From the NCBI GenBank assembly GCA_945898515.1, contig CAMDIH010000012.1:1-43953 (forward strand): DNA of 43,953 bases, in the 5' to 3' direction. A program made the translations under genes and the position numbers. The stretch comes from Candidatus Neomicrothrix parvicella RN1. Lineage in GTDB: Bacteria > Actinomycetota > Acidimicrobiia > Acidimicrobiales > VFJN01. Under the pieces are notes generated by a model, which was not told where the DNA came from, ran no database searches, and saw only the letters and a list, made by a program, of their open reading frames with translations. This document shows, piece by piece, positions 8,841-16,386 of this stretch (position 1 is its first letter; each line of letters opens with the position of its first letter).

Positions 8841-10100
8841 ATGACGGGCCCGCTCGATCCAGGGGTAGAGCACACCGAGTTACCGAACGGTCTCCGCATC
8901 GTCACTGAGTCGATGCCGGAGGCTCGTTCGGTCACCCTCGGGGCCTGGATTCGCGTCGGAGGACGCGACGAGCCCGATGCGCTGGCCGGTGCCTCCCATT
9001 TTTTGGAGCACCTCTTGTTCAAGGGCACCGAACAGCGGTCGGCGCGGGCCATTGCCGAGGCCATCGACAGTGTCGGTGGTGAGATGAACGCGTTCACGGC
9101 TCGCGAATACACCGCGTATTACACCCGACTGCCGCACCGCCAGGCCAGGTTGGGAATCGGCATTCTCGGTGATGTGCTGCGGGCCCCGGCCTTGCGTGAG
9201 CCCGACGTGGATGCCGAACGGCAGGTGATCGTCGAGGAGATTCTGATGAACCTCGACGCTCCCGAGGATCGGGCTCATGGCCTGTTGTCGCGGGCCTTGT
9301 TCGGCCGCCACCCCCTCGGCCGTGAGGTGCTGGGGGAGCGGAGCACCGTCGAAGCTCTTACCCGCGATGACATTGCCGCTTTCTTCCAGCGCTGGTATCG
9401 GCCCGCCAGCATGGTGGTGGCCGCGGCCGGTCGTCTCGACCACGCCGAAGTGGTGGCGGCGGTGGCGGAGCGCCTGGGCGAGGGTGGGGGGGGAGAACAG
9501 CCCCATCGCACGCCACCACCGGCCTTCACGGGCGCGGTAGAGGTCATTCACGACGACACCGAGCAAGCCCATCTGTGTTTGGGCTGGCGGAGCTTGGCGC
9601 GTAACGATCCGGATCGGTGGGCGATGGCGGTGGCCAACCACATCCTTGGTGGCGGAATGGCCAGCCGGCTCTTCCAGGAGATCCGAGAGGAGCGAGGCCT
9701 GGCGTATTCTGTGTACTCACACGCCAGTGCCTTCGCGGACGCGGGGTATCTCACGATCTATCTGGGAACGGCCCCGCCGCGGGCTCGTGAGGCCCTTGGG
9801 GTAGTGGACGATGTGGTGGCCTCGCTTGTATCCGAGGGTGTTACCGAGGCAGAGCGGGCCATCGCCATCGGGTATCTCGAAGGCTCGATGCTGCTGGGCC
9901 TAGAGGACAGCGGTGGACGCATGGGTCGTATCGGCCAGAGCCTGATGCAGCAACATGACATCACCACCATCGACGAGCATGTGGAGCGTTTCCGGGCCGT
10001 CACCACCTCAGATGTATCGAGGGTGCTACAGCAGGTATTCAGCGGTCCGCGAGCGCTGGCGGCGGTGGGACCGTTCGAAGTCGGGCAGTTGGTGGACTGA
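8841..10100 (+). CDS. M16-family zinc metallopeptidase
   Basis: Members of M16B are processing-type peptidases related to mitochondrial processing peptidase and Mycobacterium PepR. The inverted zinc motif HxxEH is present as HFLEH (His53, Glu56, His57), with the distal metal-binding glutamate expected in the segment VIVEEIL. The second, inactive-like half contains the typical phrase GGGMASRLFQEIREERGLAYSV, split here as GGGMASRLFQ plus REERGLAYSV. The 419-residue length is normal. The start is nine bases after the pnp stop; TAGTCC lies six bases before the ATG and overlaps that stop, so a leaderless start is possible. The pnp-M16 peptidase neighbourhood is conserved in actinobacteria. The physiological substrate is unknown. 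Confidence 0.92.
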   Translation: MTGPLDPGVEHTELPNGLRIVTESMPEARSVTLGAWIRVGGRDEPDALAGASHFLEHLLFKGTEQRSARAIAEAIDSVGGEMNAFTAREYTAYYTRLPHRQARLGIGILGDVLRAPALREPDVDAERQVIVEEILMNLDAPEDRAHGLLSRALFGRHPLGREVLGERSTVEALTRDDIAAFFQRWYRPASMVVAAAGRLDHAEVVAAVAERLGEGGGGEQPHRTPPPAFTGAVEVIHDDTEQAHLCLGWRSLARNDPDRWAMAVANHILGGGMASRLFQEIREERGLAYSVYSHASAFADAGYLTIYLGTAPPRAREALGVVDDVVASLVSEGVTEAERAIAIGYLEGSMLLGLEDSGGRMGRIGQSLMQQHDITTIDEHVERFRAVTTSDVSRVLQQVFSGPRALAAVGPFEVGQLVD

Positions 10101-10144
10101 TCCTGCCTACACTCCGAGGGTCACCAGCACCAAAGGAGATGTCG

Positions 10145-10555
10145 ATGGGGATTCTCGATCAGGCCGCCGCCAAGGTGGGCGAGGCCACCAAAGCGGCCCA
10201 AGACCGTGTCGCCGCCCAGCAGGCCCGCACCGCCGCCGACGCCCTCCTGCGTGAACTGGGAGCCTGGACCTACGCCGAGCACAAAGGCGGGTTCCCGGAG
10301 GCCGCAGCCAACGTGACGCGGGTGATGCAGGCCCTCGCCGCCCACGAGGCGACCTACGGCGACTTCGGTGCCCGAGCCGAGCCGCCTGCGGCTGCGCCTG
10401 TGCTGCCTCCGCCGCCTGCGGCTGCGCCTGTGCTGCCTCCGCCGCCTGCGGCTGCGCCTGTGCCGCCTCCGCCGCCTGCGGCTGCGCCTGTGCCGCCTCC
10501 GCCGCCTGCGGCTGCGCCTGTGCCGCCTCCGCCGCCTGCGGCACCAACGGCTTGA
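10145..10555 (+). CDS. Small helical protein with Pro/Ala-rich repeat tail
   Basis: I do not recognise a family. The 136-residue product has an alanine-rich helical N-terminal half (about residues 1-75, rich in A, Q, K, E and probably coiled or bundled) and a C-terminal tail made of five ten-residue repeats of the type PPPPPAAAPV. It has no signal peptide or membrane segment. AAAGGAG at 10132-10138 sits six bases before the ATG at 10145, so I prefer this to the ATG at 10139, which the same Shine-Dalgarno abuts. A TACACT hexamer at 10108-10113 may be its -10. It lies ten bases upstream of dapB and is probably co-transcribed. Confidence 0.7.
   Translation: MGILDQAAAKVGEATKAAQDRVAAQQARTAADALLRELGAWTYAEHKGGFPEAAANVTRVMQALAAHEATYGDFGARAEPPAAAPVLPPPPAAAPVLPPPPAAAPVPPPPPAAAPVPPPPPAAAPVPPPPPAAPTA
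10381..10542 (+). repeat. 30-base tandem repeat, five and a part copies
   Basis: Five full 30-base units (10381-10530) and a 12-base part copy run head to tail. Units 1-2 differ from units 3-5 by one base (CTG versus CCG), which suggests recent duplication. Each unit codes ten residues of Pro/Ala-rich tail, so unit gain or loss keeps the frame. Confidence 0.95.
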
Positions 10556-10565
10556 GGGGATTCTG

Positions 10566-11354
10566 ATGCAACGGGTCGGGGTAGTTGGCGCGGCGGGTCG
10601 CATGGGGCGTGCGGTGTGCGAGGCGGTGGCGGCGGATCCCACCCTGGATCTGGTGGCCGCGGTGGACCCCATGCACGCGGGGTCCGAGCTTCGCCGGATT
10701 GCTGCGGTGGAGAGCAACCTGGTGCTCTCGGCCGGTCCCGAAGCGCTCAGCGAGGCCGGAGTGGAGGTAGTGGTTGACTTCACGGTGGCTGCTGCTGTGC
10801 GAGCCAACCTGGCCTTCGCCGCCGAACACGGGATCCACGCGGTGGTGGGCACCACCGGCTTGAGCGATGATGACCTCACCCGCATCGCCGCCAGTTTCAC
10901 CACCAGTTCGTGTCTCATTGCCGCCAATTTCGCGATCGGCGCGGTCCTCATGATGCGCTTTGCCGAGTTGGCCGCGCCCTGGTTCGAGACCGCAGAGATC
11001 ATCGAACTCCACCACGACGCCAAGGTCGACGCCCCTTCCGGTACGGCGCGGCGCACCGCCGAGCAGATGGCCGCCGCGTCGTCGGACTGGGCCGCCGACC
11101 CCACCACAGACCATGTGCTGGGCGGCACTCGCGGGGGCGAGGGCGCCGGGGGGATCCCGATTCACTCGGTGCGACTGCGCGGTCTTTTCGCTCACCAAGA
11201 AGTGCTCCTCGGCACCGCTGGTCAAACCCTGTCCATTCGCCACGACACCTACGACCGCACCTGCTACATGCCTGGGGTTGTCCTAGCGGTGAAACGGGTG
11301 GCTGAACGGCCCGGCCTCACCCTTGGGTTGGAACCCCTACTCGACCTGGGTTGA
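10566..11354 (+). CDS. dapB: 4-hydroxy-tetrahydrodipicolinate reductase
   Basis: DapB reduces the DapA product with NAD(P)H in the lysine/diaminopimelate pathway. The 262-residue product has the nucleotide-binding GAAGRMG (8-14), the segment VVGTTG (93-98), and the family signature ELHHDAKVDAPSGTA (147-161), with catalytic His149 and Lys153. The ATG at 10566 follows GAGGGG by seven bases. A longer frame from 10368 would read the repeat of the upstream gene in another frame and is rejected. It is the first of six dap genes in the window. Confidence 0.96.
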   Translation: MQRVGVVGAAGRMGRAVCEAVAADPTLDLVAAVDPMHAGSELRRIAAVESNLVLSAGPEALSEAGVEVVVDFTVAAAVRANLAFAAEHGIHAVVGTTGLSDDDLTRIAASFTTSSCLIAANFAIGAVLMMRFAELAAPWFETAEIIELHHDAKVDAPSGTARRTAEQMAAASSDWAADPTTDHVLGGTRGGEGAGGIPIHSVRLRGLFAHQEVLLGTAGQTLSIRHDTYDRTCYMPGVVLAVKRVAERPGLTLGLEPLLDLG

Positions 11355-11402
11355 GGAGGGGCGCGGTGGCGGGGGTGATGTCCTGCCGCCCGCCGCCACC
11401 GC

Positions 11403-11408
11403 TACGGT
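11403..11408 (+). promoter_or_regulatory. Candidate -10 of a leaderless promoter for the histidine phosphatase
   Basis: TACGGT lies eight bases before the ATG at 11417. The same hexamer at the same distance precedes dapD on the minus strand (35322-35327). Confidence 0.4.
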
Positions 11409-11416
11409 GGACCCTG

Positions 11417-11983
11417 ATGGAAGTTGCTCCCATCAGTTATGTACGCCACGCCATGGCGGTGCTCGATGAAAACGTGCACCCCACCGAATGGCACCTCGAC
11501 GAGGCGGGTCGCGCCGCGGCCGTCGCCCTGGCCGACACCCTGGAGGCAGGAGAGGGCATTGGCGTGCTGGTGGCGAGTACCGAGCCCAAAGCACTGGAAA
11601 CCGCCGAGGCCATTGCCGAGCGTTGGGGGGTAGAGGTGCGGCCCGATCCCCGGCTTTGCGAAGTGGTGCGCCCCTGGATTGGTCCGGGGTACCGGGCCAT
11701 GGTGCACCGCTACCTGCGGGGCGAAGCCCATGAGGGCTGGGAACCCCGGGACGAGGTGTCGGCCCGTACCGCCAACGCCGTAGACGAAGCAGTGGAGCAA
11801 GCTCACGGTGCACCGGTGGTGGTAGTCACCCACGGGGTGGCTCTGTGTCTTCACCTGCAGGGTCGGCTGGGGGCGGGCTTTGAGCCCGACGCTTTCTGGA
11901 GTTGTTTGGCCTTTCCCGACGGATGGTCGCTCACGGAGGCGGGTTTGCTCCACCGGCCCGCGGCGCGCCCCCAGGTCAACTAA
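11417..11983 (+). CDS. Histidine phosphatase family protein
   Basis: This 188-residue protein belongs to the phosphoglycerate mutase-like superfamily. It has the phosphohistidine motif as YVRHA (Arg10, His11), a second histidine in VVTHG (His129), and the region STEPKALETAE (53-63) in place of the common SPLxRAxQTA. The alanine replacing glycine in RHG is seen in many members. Its substrate cannot be inferred. I chose the ATG at 11417 since it gives the usual short distance to RHA and follows a TACGGT hexamer; a TTG at 11351 overlapping the dapB stop would add 22 residues. Its 3' end overlaps the convergent DedA-like gene by eight bases. Confidence 0.82.
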   Translation: MEVAPISYVRHAMAVLDENVHPTEWHLDEAGRAAAVALADTLEAGEGIGVLVASTEPKALETAEAIAERWGVEVRPDPRLCEVVRPWIGPGYRAMVHRYLRGEAHEGWEPRDEVSARTANAVDEAVEQAHGAPVVVVTHGVALCLHLQGRLGAGFEPDAFWSCLAFPDGWSLTEAGLLHRPAARPQVN

Positions 11984-12677
11984 CGGGCGGCTCGAGCTCA
12001 TCGGTGGGCCGATCCTCGCCAACCTCCTCCTCGAGTTCGTCCATTCCCTGCCCGCTGCTTCGCAGTTCTTTCACCGTCATCAGGCTGAACAGCACGACCG
12101 AGGCGATGAGCAACGGTATGCGGTATTCCCTGATGGCCGAGAGCAGATCGTCAATGGGGGATTCGAAGGCTTCGCCGAGGCGCCGGATGAGGTAGAGGCG
12201 CATCAGGGTCCCGGCGATGTTGGTGGCGAAGAACCCCCCCACGCTCATCCCGGCCGCCCCGGCAAAGAGGCAGACGTACTGGTTGGGGGCAACAAACACG
12301 ATCGGATAAGCCGCCTTGGCGAACCACCCTTCCCACTGACGCAGGGTTTCGCCGGTGGACTTGGTGCGCCGCTCGATCCAGCGGATGGCGGCGTCTCCGT
12401 ACCAGTAGCCAATGAGGAAGAACAACGGGTCAGCCACCAGGAGTCGCAGCGTGCCCACGCCGTAGTAGCTCAACGCGTCGAGCCTGTTGGTGACCAGGAT
12501 CAGGACGCGATTGCTGGAGTTCATGGCAATGAGCTGCAGCGGGTGGCTGTTCACCAGTTCAGGCGCTAAGGCATTGCCCACGTTGGACACGACGATCAGG
12601 ATGACAATGGGGATGGCCAGGTAGCGAAGCGTGTGCGGCCCAGGGGGGTGACCTCGGCCTCGGGTAGGTGACACCAC
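11976..12677 (-). CDS. DedA/SNARE-associated-type membrane protein
   Basis: The 233-residue product has several hydrophobic segments (about 17-35, 72-92, 120-145 and 190-208) and a pattern like the DedA/VTT family: GYWYGDAAIRWIERR, then the phrase FAGAAGMSVGGFF and a Gly-Thr-Leu-Met-Arg turn. DedA proteins are linked to flipping of undecaprenyl or phospholipid carriers and to envelope integrity. The C terminus is acidic (GMDELEEEVGED). It starts with GTG at 12677, and CAGACT lies six bases before it. It is divergent from the SURF1 gene. Family membership is probable rather than certain; function is inferred from family only. Confidence 0.75.
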   Translation of the reverse strand: MVSPTRGRGHPPGPHTLRYLAIPIVILIVVSNVGNALAPELVNSHPLQLIAMNSSNRVLILVTNRLDALSYYGVGTLRLLVADPLFFLIGYWYGDAAIRWIERRTKSTGETLRQWEGWFAKAAYPIVFVAPNQYVCLFAGAAGMSVGGFFATNIAGTLMRLYLIRRLGEAFESPIDDLLSAIREYRIPLLIASVVLFSLMTVKELRSSGQGMDELEEEVGEDRPTDELEPPVS

Positions 12678-12683
12678 GCAGGG

Positions 12684-12689
12684 AGTCTG
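12684..12689 (-). promoter_or_regulatory. Candidate -10 of a leaderless promoter for the DedA-like gene
   Basis: On the minus strand CAGACT lies six bases before the GTG start. TTCCCA lies 17 bases further upstream (12707-12712) and could be a weak -35. Confidence 0.4.
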
Positions 12690-12759
12690 GCATCTGGCGA
12701 CGCACGTGGGAACGTCACCGGCTCACCGTGGAGGTGCTCTGTAACCGCCACCGCCCTGA

Positions 12760-12789
12760 TTGGGGTGATGGGCTCGTGGCCCCTAGCCT
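12760..12789 (+). promoter_or_regulatory. Candidate leaderless promoter for the SURF1 gene
   Basis: TTGGGG (12760-12765), an 18-base spacer and TAGCCT (12784-12789) form a reasonable promoter. The GTG start follows after six bases, with no Shine-Dalgarno. Confidence 0.5.
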
Positions 12790-12795
12790 CACCGT

Positions 12796-13560
12796 GTGTG
12801 TTGGCGCTTTGCTCTGCGGCCCAAATGGATCGTGCGTCACGTGCTGGTGGTGATCCTGTGCAGCGTGATGATCATGGCCTGTTTCTGGCAGTTGCAACGC
12901 CTGGAAGACAAGCGCCAGTACCGGGATCTCGTGCAGGCCCGGCAGGAGGCACCCCGCCAAGACATCGCCACGGTTGTGCCCGATGAGGCGGCGGTAGCCG
13001 GGGCGCTCTACCGATCGGTGGACGCTACGGGCGTCTACGTTGCCTCCGACACCTTCGTGGTGGAGAACCGCTCCCTCAACGGCGCCTCGGGGGCTTGGGT
13101 GCTCACCCCATTGCTCCTCGACGACGGCGCTGCCGTGGTGGTGAACCGAGGGTTCGTGGGCTTCGATCGCGAGGGTGTCATCGTGCCGCCCCCGCCGCCG
13201 GTCGGGCGAGTGCGGGTGGAGGGGTTGGTGTACCCCAGCCAGGAACGGGGTCGATTCGGGCCAAAGGATCCAACCGGGGGGACCCTCTCGGTGCTGGCCC
13301 GGGTGGATCTGGCCCGGGTGGCGCTGCAAGTGGACTACGGCGTGGTTCCGGCGTACGTGCAGTTGGTGAGCAGTGATCCGCCCGAGCCCATCCCGGATCC
13401 CACCGTGCCGGCGCTGGTGGCGCTGGGCACGCCCGAGCCCGATCTCGGTCCCCATTTGGCCTACGCGGTCCAGTGGGCCATCTTCACCATCATCGCGGGT
13501 GGTGGTTACGTACTGCTGTTACGACGGGTGGCGGAGGAGCAGGGGAATGAACCGCACTGA
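12796..13560 (+). CDS. SURF1-family cytochrome oxidase assembly protein
   Basis: SURF1 proteins help insert haem a into the aa3 cytochrome c oxidase. The 254-residue product has the family layout: an N-terminal membrane helix (about 13-30), the conserved WQLQRLEDK just after it, an extracytoplasmic domain with VVNRGFV (about 115-121), and a second helix near the C terminus (about 225-243) after the phrase YAVQWAIF, a hallmark of the family. The GTG at 12796 follows TAGCCT by six bases. It is divergent from the DedA-like gene. It implies aerobic respiration with an aa3-type oxidase encoded elsewhere. Confidence 0.88.
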   Translation: MCWRFALRPKWIVRHVLVVILCSVMIMACFWQLQRLEDKRQYRDLVQARQEAPRQDIATVVPDEAAVAGALYRSVDATGVYVASDTFVVENRSLNGASGAWVLTPLLLDDGAAVVVNRGFVGFDREGVIVPPPPPVGRVRVEGLVYPSQERGRFGPKDPTGGTLSVLARVDLARVALQVDYGVVPAYVQLVSSDPPEPIPDPTVPALVALGTPEPDLGPHLAYAVQWAIFTIIAGGGYVLLLRRVAEEQGNEPH

Positions 13561-13591
13561 CCCGCTGTGACCCATGTCTCCTTCGATGACA

Positions 13592-13620
13592 TTGACGCTG
13601 ATCCGGCCGGTTCCTACGCT
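13592..13620 (+). promoter_or_regulatory. Promoter of the diiron protein gene
   Basis: TTGACG (13592-13597), a 17-base spacer and TACGCT (13615-13620) make a near-ideal sigma-70-type promoter. Transcription would start near 13627, giving a leader of about 50 bases with AGGAG before the GTG start. Confidence 0.65.
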
Positions 13621-13678
13621 CCAGTAACAACGAGTCCGCAGAAACCCCCGCGGGCCTGAGCGCCCAGGAGTGAAAAGC

Positions 13679-14797
13679 GTGTCCAGTAACCAAGAGCTAA
13701 TCGGCCGAGCGGACGTCAACGACCTTGCGGCCATCCTCGCGGTAGCCAATACCGACCGTGATGAGGTGATCCACGCCGTCAAGGACAACGCCGAGGCCAT
13801 CTTCACCTGGGACTACGAGAAGGGTCAGCGTCCCGCCCTCAACCGTCTCTACGAGAAGGCCAAGGTCTCGATGTGGAACGGCGAGACGGATCTGCCGTGG
13901 GACACCGAGGTGGATCAAGAAAAGGTAGTGGTCGAGAATGCCATGTCGTCCGGTGGCTTTGGCAGGGATTTGGATGTAAGTGGAACGCCCCTGGCCACAT
14001 GGGACGACGCCACGTGGCTCCGCTTCGGCGTGGAGAGCCAGAACTGGATGCTCAGTCAGTTCATGCACGGTGAGCAGGGCGCGTTGGTGTGCACGGCCAA
14101 GATCGTGGAGACGGTGCCGTGGATCGACGCCAAGTACTACGCCTCCACCCAGGTGATGGACGAAGCCCGTCACGTTGAGGTGTTCGCCAAGTACCTCGAT
14201 ACGAAGCTCTCGGGCCACTATCCGATCAACGCCCACCTGCGGATGTTGCTCGACGACATCGTCGGCGACAGCCGATGGGACATGACCTACCTGGGCATGC
14301 AGATCATGGTGGAGGGCCTGGCGCTGGCGGCCTTCGGCTTCATGCACCAGATGACCACCGAGCCCTTGTTGAAGAAGCTGCTGCGTTATGTGATGAGTGA
14401 CGAAGCCCGCCATGTGGCGTTCGGGGTGTTGTCGTTGAAGGAGTACTACGGCGAACTCACCGATGCGGAGATGTTGGAGCGCCAAGAGTTTGCCTTCGAG
14501 GCGGCGGTGCGCATGCGCGACCGTTTCCTCCAGCAAGAGGTGTGGGAGCACATGGGGGTCGATCCGAAGGTGGCCGCGGGGATGGTGATTCAGGCACCGC
14601 AGCGACAGGTGTTCCAGAACATGCTCTTCAGCAAGATCGTTCCCAACTGCAAGAAGCTTGGCCTACTCGACCGCAACGACCACTGGTTGCGCGGCAAGTT
14701 CACCGAACTGGGTGTCATCCAGTTCGAGGACTGGGCCGATACCGAGGAGGAGTACGAGACGTTCGCGCTGGCGGGCGGCGAACTCGCCGCCTCCTGA
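13679..14797 (+). CDS. Ferritin-like diiron protein, function unknown
   Basis: The 372-residue product is a long helical protein with two carboxylate-histidine motifs: DEARHVEVF (about residues 159-167) and DEARHVAFG (about 240-248). Additional glutamates (GEQGALVC near 130 and MVEGLALAAF near 208) sit one helix before each. This E...ExxH, E...ExxH arrangement is that of the ribonucleotide reductase R2/ferritin-like superfamily, so a diiron (or Mn/Fe) centre is expected. It could be an oxygenase or a desaturase-like enzyme; it is not a standard R2 subunit. GTG at 13679 is preceded by AGGAG at eight bases, better than the GTG at 13670. It is not clearly linked to its neighbours and has its own good promoter. 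Confidence 0.8.
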   Translation: MSSNQELIGRADVNDLAAILAVANTDRDEVIHAVKDNAEAIFTWDYEKGQRPALNRLYEKAKVSMWNGETDLPWDTEVDQEKVVVENAMSSGGFGRDLDVSGTPLATWDDATWLRFGVESQNWMLSQFMHGEQGALVCTAKIVETVPWIDAKYYASTQVMDEARHVEVFAKYLDTKLSGHYPINAHLRMLLDDIVGDSRWDMTYLGMQIMVEGLALAAFGFMHQMTTEPLLKKLLRYVMSDEARHVAFGVLSLKEYYGELTDAEMLERQEFAFEAAVRMRDRFLQQEVWEHMGVDPKVAAGMVIQAPQRQVFQNMLFSKIVPNCKKLGLLDRNDHWLRGKFTELGVIQFEDWADTEEEYETFALAGGELAAS

Positions 14798-14812
14798 GGG
14801 CCTGCCGGTTGG

Positions 14813-14818
14813 TAGGGT
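14813..14818 (+). promoter_or_regulatory. Candidate -10 of a leaderless promoter for the winged-helix-like gene
   Basis: TAGGGT lies nine bases before the ATG at 14828. No Shine-Dalgarno is present at a usual distance (GAGGG is close to the ATG). Confidence 0.35.
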
Positions 14819-14827
14819 CCGAGGGCG

Positions 14828-15463
14828 ATGACCACCCCCTCGAACCCCCGTCTGTTGGTGCTGCACGGCCTTCGGTTGCAGCACGTTGGTAACGCCGCCG
14901 GGGTGGCTGAGGCGATAGGGGTGGCGGAGGCGGAGGTGAAGTTGATGCTGGATCAACTCGTCTCCGATGATCTCGCCAAGTATCGCACCGGTCGCATCTC
15001 CGGTTTCATGCTCACGCCCGCCGGTCGGGCGGAACACCTCGCCCAGATCGCCGCCGAGGTGGATGCCACCGGTGTTCGCACCGGCGTACAGGCCCTCTAC
15101 GCGCGGTTTTTGGGGCTCAACACCGAACTGCTCACGGTCTGCACGCAATGGCAGTTGCGCGAGATCAACGGTCAATCGGTGCCCAACGACCACACCGACG
15201 GTGCGTATGACGCCTCGGTGATCGGACGGTTGGTCGATCTTGATGGCCTGGCCCAGCCCATCGCCACCGACCTCGCCGCCCTGCTGGCTCGCTTCGCCAC
15301 CTACGGCCCCCGCTTGTCCTTTGCCCTCGCCGGGGTCCAGGACGGTGAGACCGATTTGTTCACGCGGCCGATGGTGCCGAGTTACCACACGGTCTGGTTC
15401 GAGTGGCACGAGGACCTCCTCGTCACCCTCGGCATCGAACGTGGCTCCGAAGGGGCCGGTTGA
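14828..15463 (+). CDS. Winged-helix-like protein of unknown function
   Basis: This is a 211-residue protein. The first about 75 residues read like a MarR-type winged helix: a helix with LRLQHVGNAAGVAEAIGV, a recognition-like helix with AEVKLMLDQLVSDDL, and a wing ending in FMLTPAGRAEHL. The remaining 130 residues (with the phrases TQWQLREING and PSYHTVWFEWHEDLL) form an alpha-helical domain I do not recognise. It may be a transcription factor or a protein that reuses the fold. Its stop overlaps the dapA start as TGATG, so the two are translationally coupled, which makes a link with lysine synthesis or cell-wall supply possible. Confidence 0.7.
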   Translation: MTTPSNPRLLVLHGLRLQHVGNAAGVAEAIGVAEAEVKLMLDQLVSDDLAKYRTGRISGFMLTPAGRAEHLAQIAAEVDATGVRTGVQALYARFLGLNTELLTVCTQWQLREINGQSVPNDHTDGAYDASVIGRLVDLDGLAQPIATDLAALLARFATYGPRLSFALAGVQDGETDLFTRPMVPSYHTVWFEWHEDLLVTLGIERGSEGAG

Positions 15464-16356
15464 TGGACGCAGTGCGCTTTGGCCGAGTCCTCACGGCGAT
15501 GGTCACCCCCTTCGATGAGCGCGGTGATCTCGATCTTGACGGAGCGGTGGAGTTGGCCCGGTGGCTGGTGGCGCACGGCAACGATGGGCTCGTGTTGGCC
15601 GGCACCACCGGCGAGGCACCTACCCTCACCGACGATGAGAAGGTGGCCCTGTTCGCCGCCGTTCGAGACGCCGTGGATGTGCCCCTTCTGGCGGGTACCG
15701 GCAGCAACGACACCCGCCACACCTGTGGGCTGTCGGAACGGGCCGCCGCCACCGGGGTCGACGGACTGCTCTTGGTCACGCCGTATTACAACCGCCCGTC
15801 GCAGGCGGGTATCGAAGCGCACTTTCGAACCGCCGCCGGGGCCACCGATCTGCCGATCGTGATGTATGACATTCCGGGGCGTTCCGGCCGCAAGATCAGC
15901 ACCGACGTGTTGCTGCGATTGGCCAATGAGGTGGCCACCATTGTGGGGGTCAAGGACGCTGCGGGAGATCCGGGGGAGACCGCCCGACTGGTGGCGGGCA
16001 CCCCCGACGACGTGTCCGTGTGGTCCGGCGACGACCCGATGACGCTCCCGCTGTTGGCCGTGGGCGCGGTGGGGGTAATCGGCACGGCCACGCATTGGTG
16101 TGGTGAGGTGATGGCTGAGATGGTGGCCGCTGTCGGCCAGGGCGACCTTGATCGGGCCCAGGAACTCAATGCCACCCTGTTCGAGTCCTATGCCTACGAG
16201 AGCCGTGAGATCGCCCAGTTCGCACTGGCGATAAAGGTGGCGCTGCGCTGCCTCGGACTGCCCGCGGGCCCGTGTCGGCTGCCGCTGGGCCCGGAGCCCG
16301 CCGGTCTGGAGGCCGAGGCCCGGGCCATGCTGGAGCGTCTTGGCGCATTGCGCTGA
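15463..16356 (+). CDS. dapA: 4-hydroxy-tetrahydrodipicolinate synthase
   Basis: DapA condenses pyruvate with aspartate semialdehyde, the first committed step to diaminopimelate and lysine. The 297-residue product has the class I aldolase signature: GTTGEAPTL (47-55), the catalytic tyrosine in MYDIPGRSGR (Tyr135), and the Schiff-base lysine in VGVKDAAGD (Lys164). The ATG at 15463 overlaps the upstream stop (TGATG). A longer frame from 15403 lies inside the upstream gene and is rejected. RNase J follows, the same pair as in mycobacteria. Confidence 0.96.
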   Translation: MDAVRFGRVLTAMVTPFDERGDLDLDGAVELARWLVAHGNDGLVLAGTTGEAPTLTDDEKVALFAAVRDAVDVPLLAGTGSNDTRHTCGLSERAAATGVDGLLLVTPYYNRPSQAGIEAHFRTAAGATDLPIVMYDIPGRSGRKISTDVLLRLANEVATIVGVKDAAGDPGETARLVAGTPDDVSVWSGDDPMTLPLLAVGAVGVIGTATHWCGEVMAEMVAAVGQGDLDRAQELNATLFESYAYESREIAQFALAIKVALRCLGLPAGPCRLPLGPEPAGLEAEARAMLERLGALR

Positions 16357-16372
16357 GCAGCCGCGTGACCAG

Positions 16373-16378
16373 TAGGTT
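16373..16378 (+). promoter_or_regulatory. Candidate -10 of a leaderless promoter for RNase J
   Basis: TAGGTT lies eight bases before the RNase J ATG. TTGCGC at 16348-16353 is a possible -35 (spacer 19). Confidence 0.4.
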
Positions 16379-16386
16379 CACCACAC

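Noticed and set aside
10381-10542. Tandem repeats as a CRISPR array
   Set aside because: Units are directly joined with no spacers and are in frame within a coding region.
11880-12569. Plus-strand frame (229 codons) opposite the DedA-like gene
   Set aside because: No recognisable features; the minus strand shows membrane helices and a family pattern.
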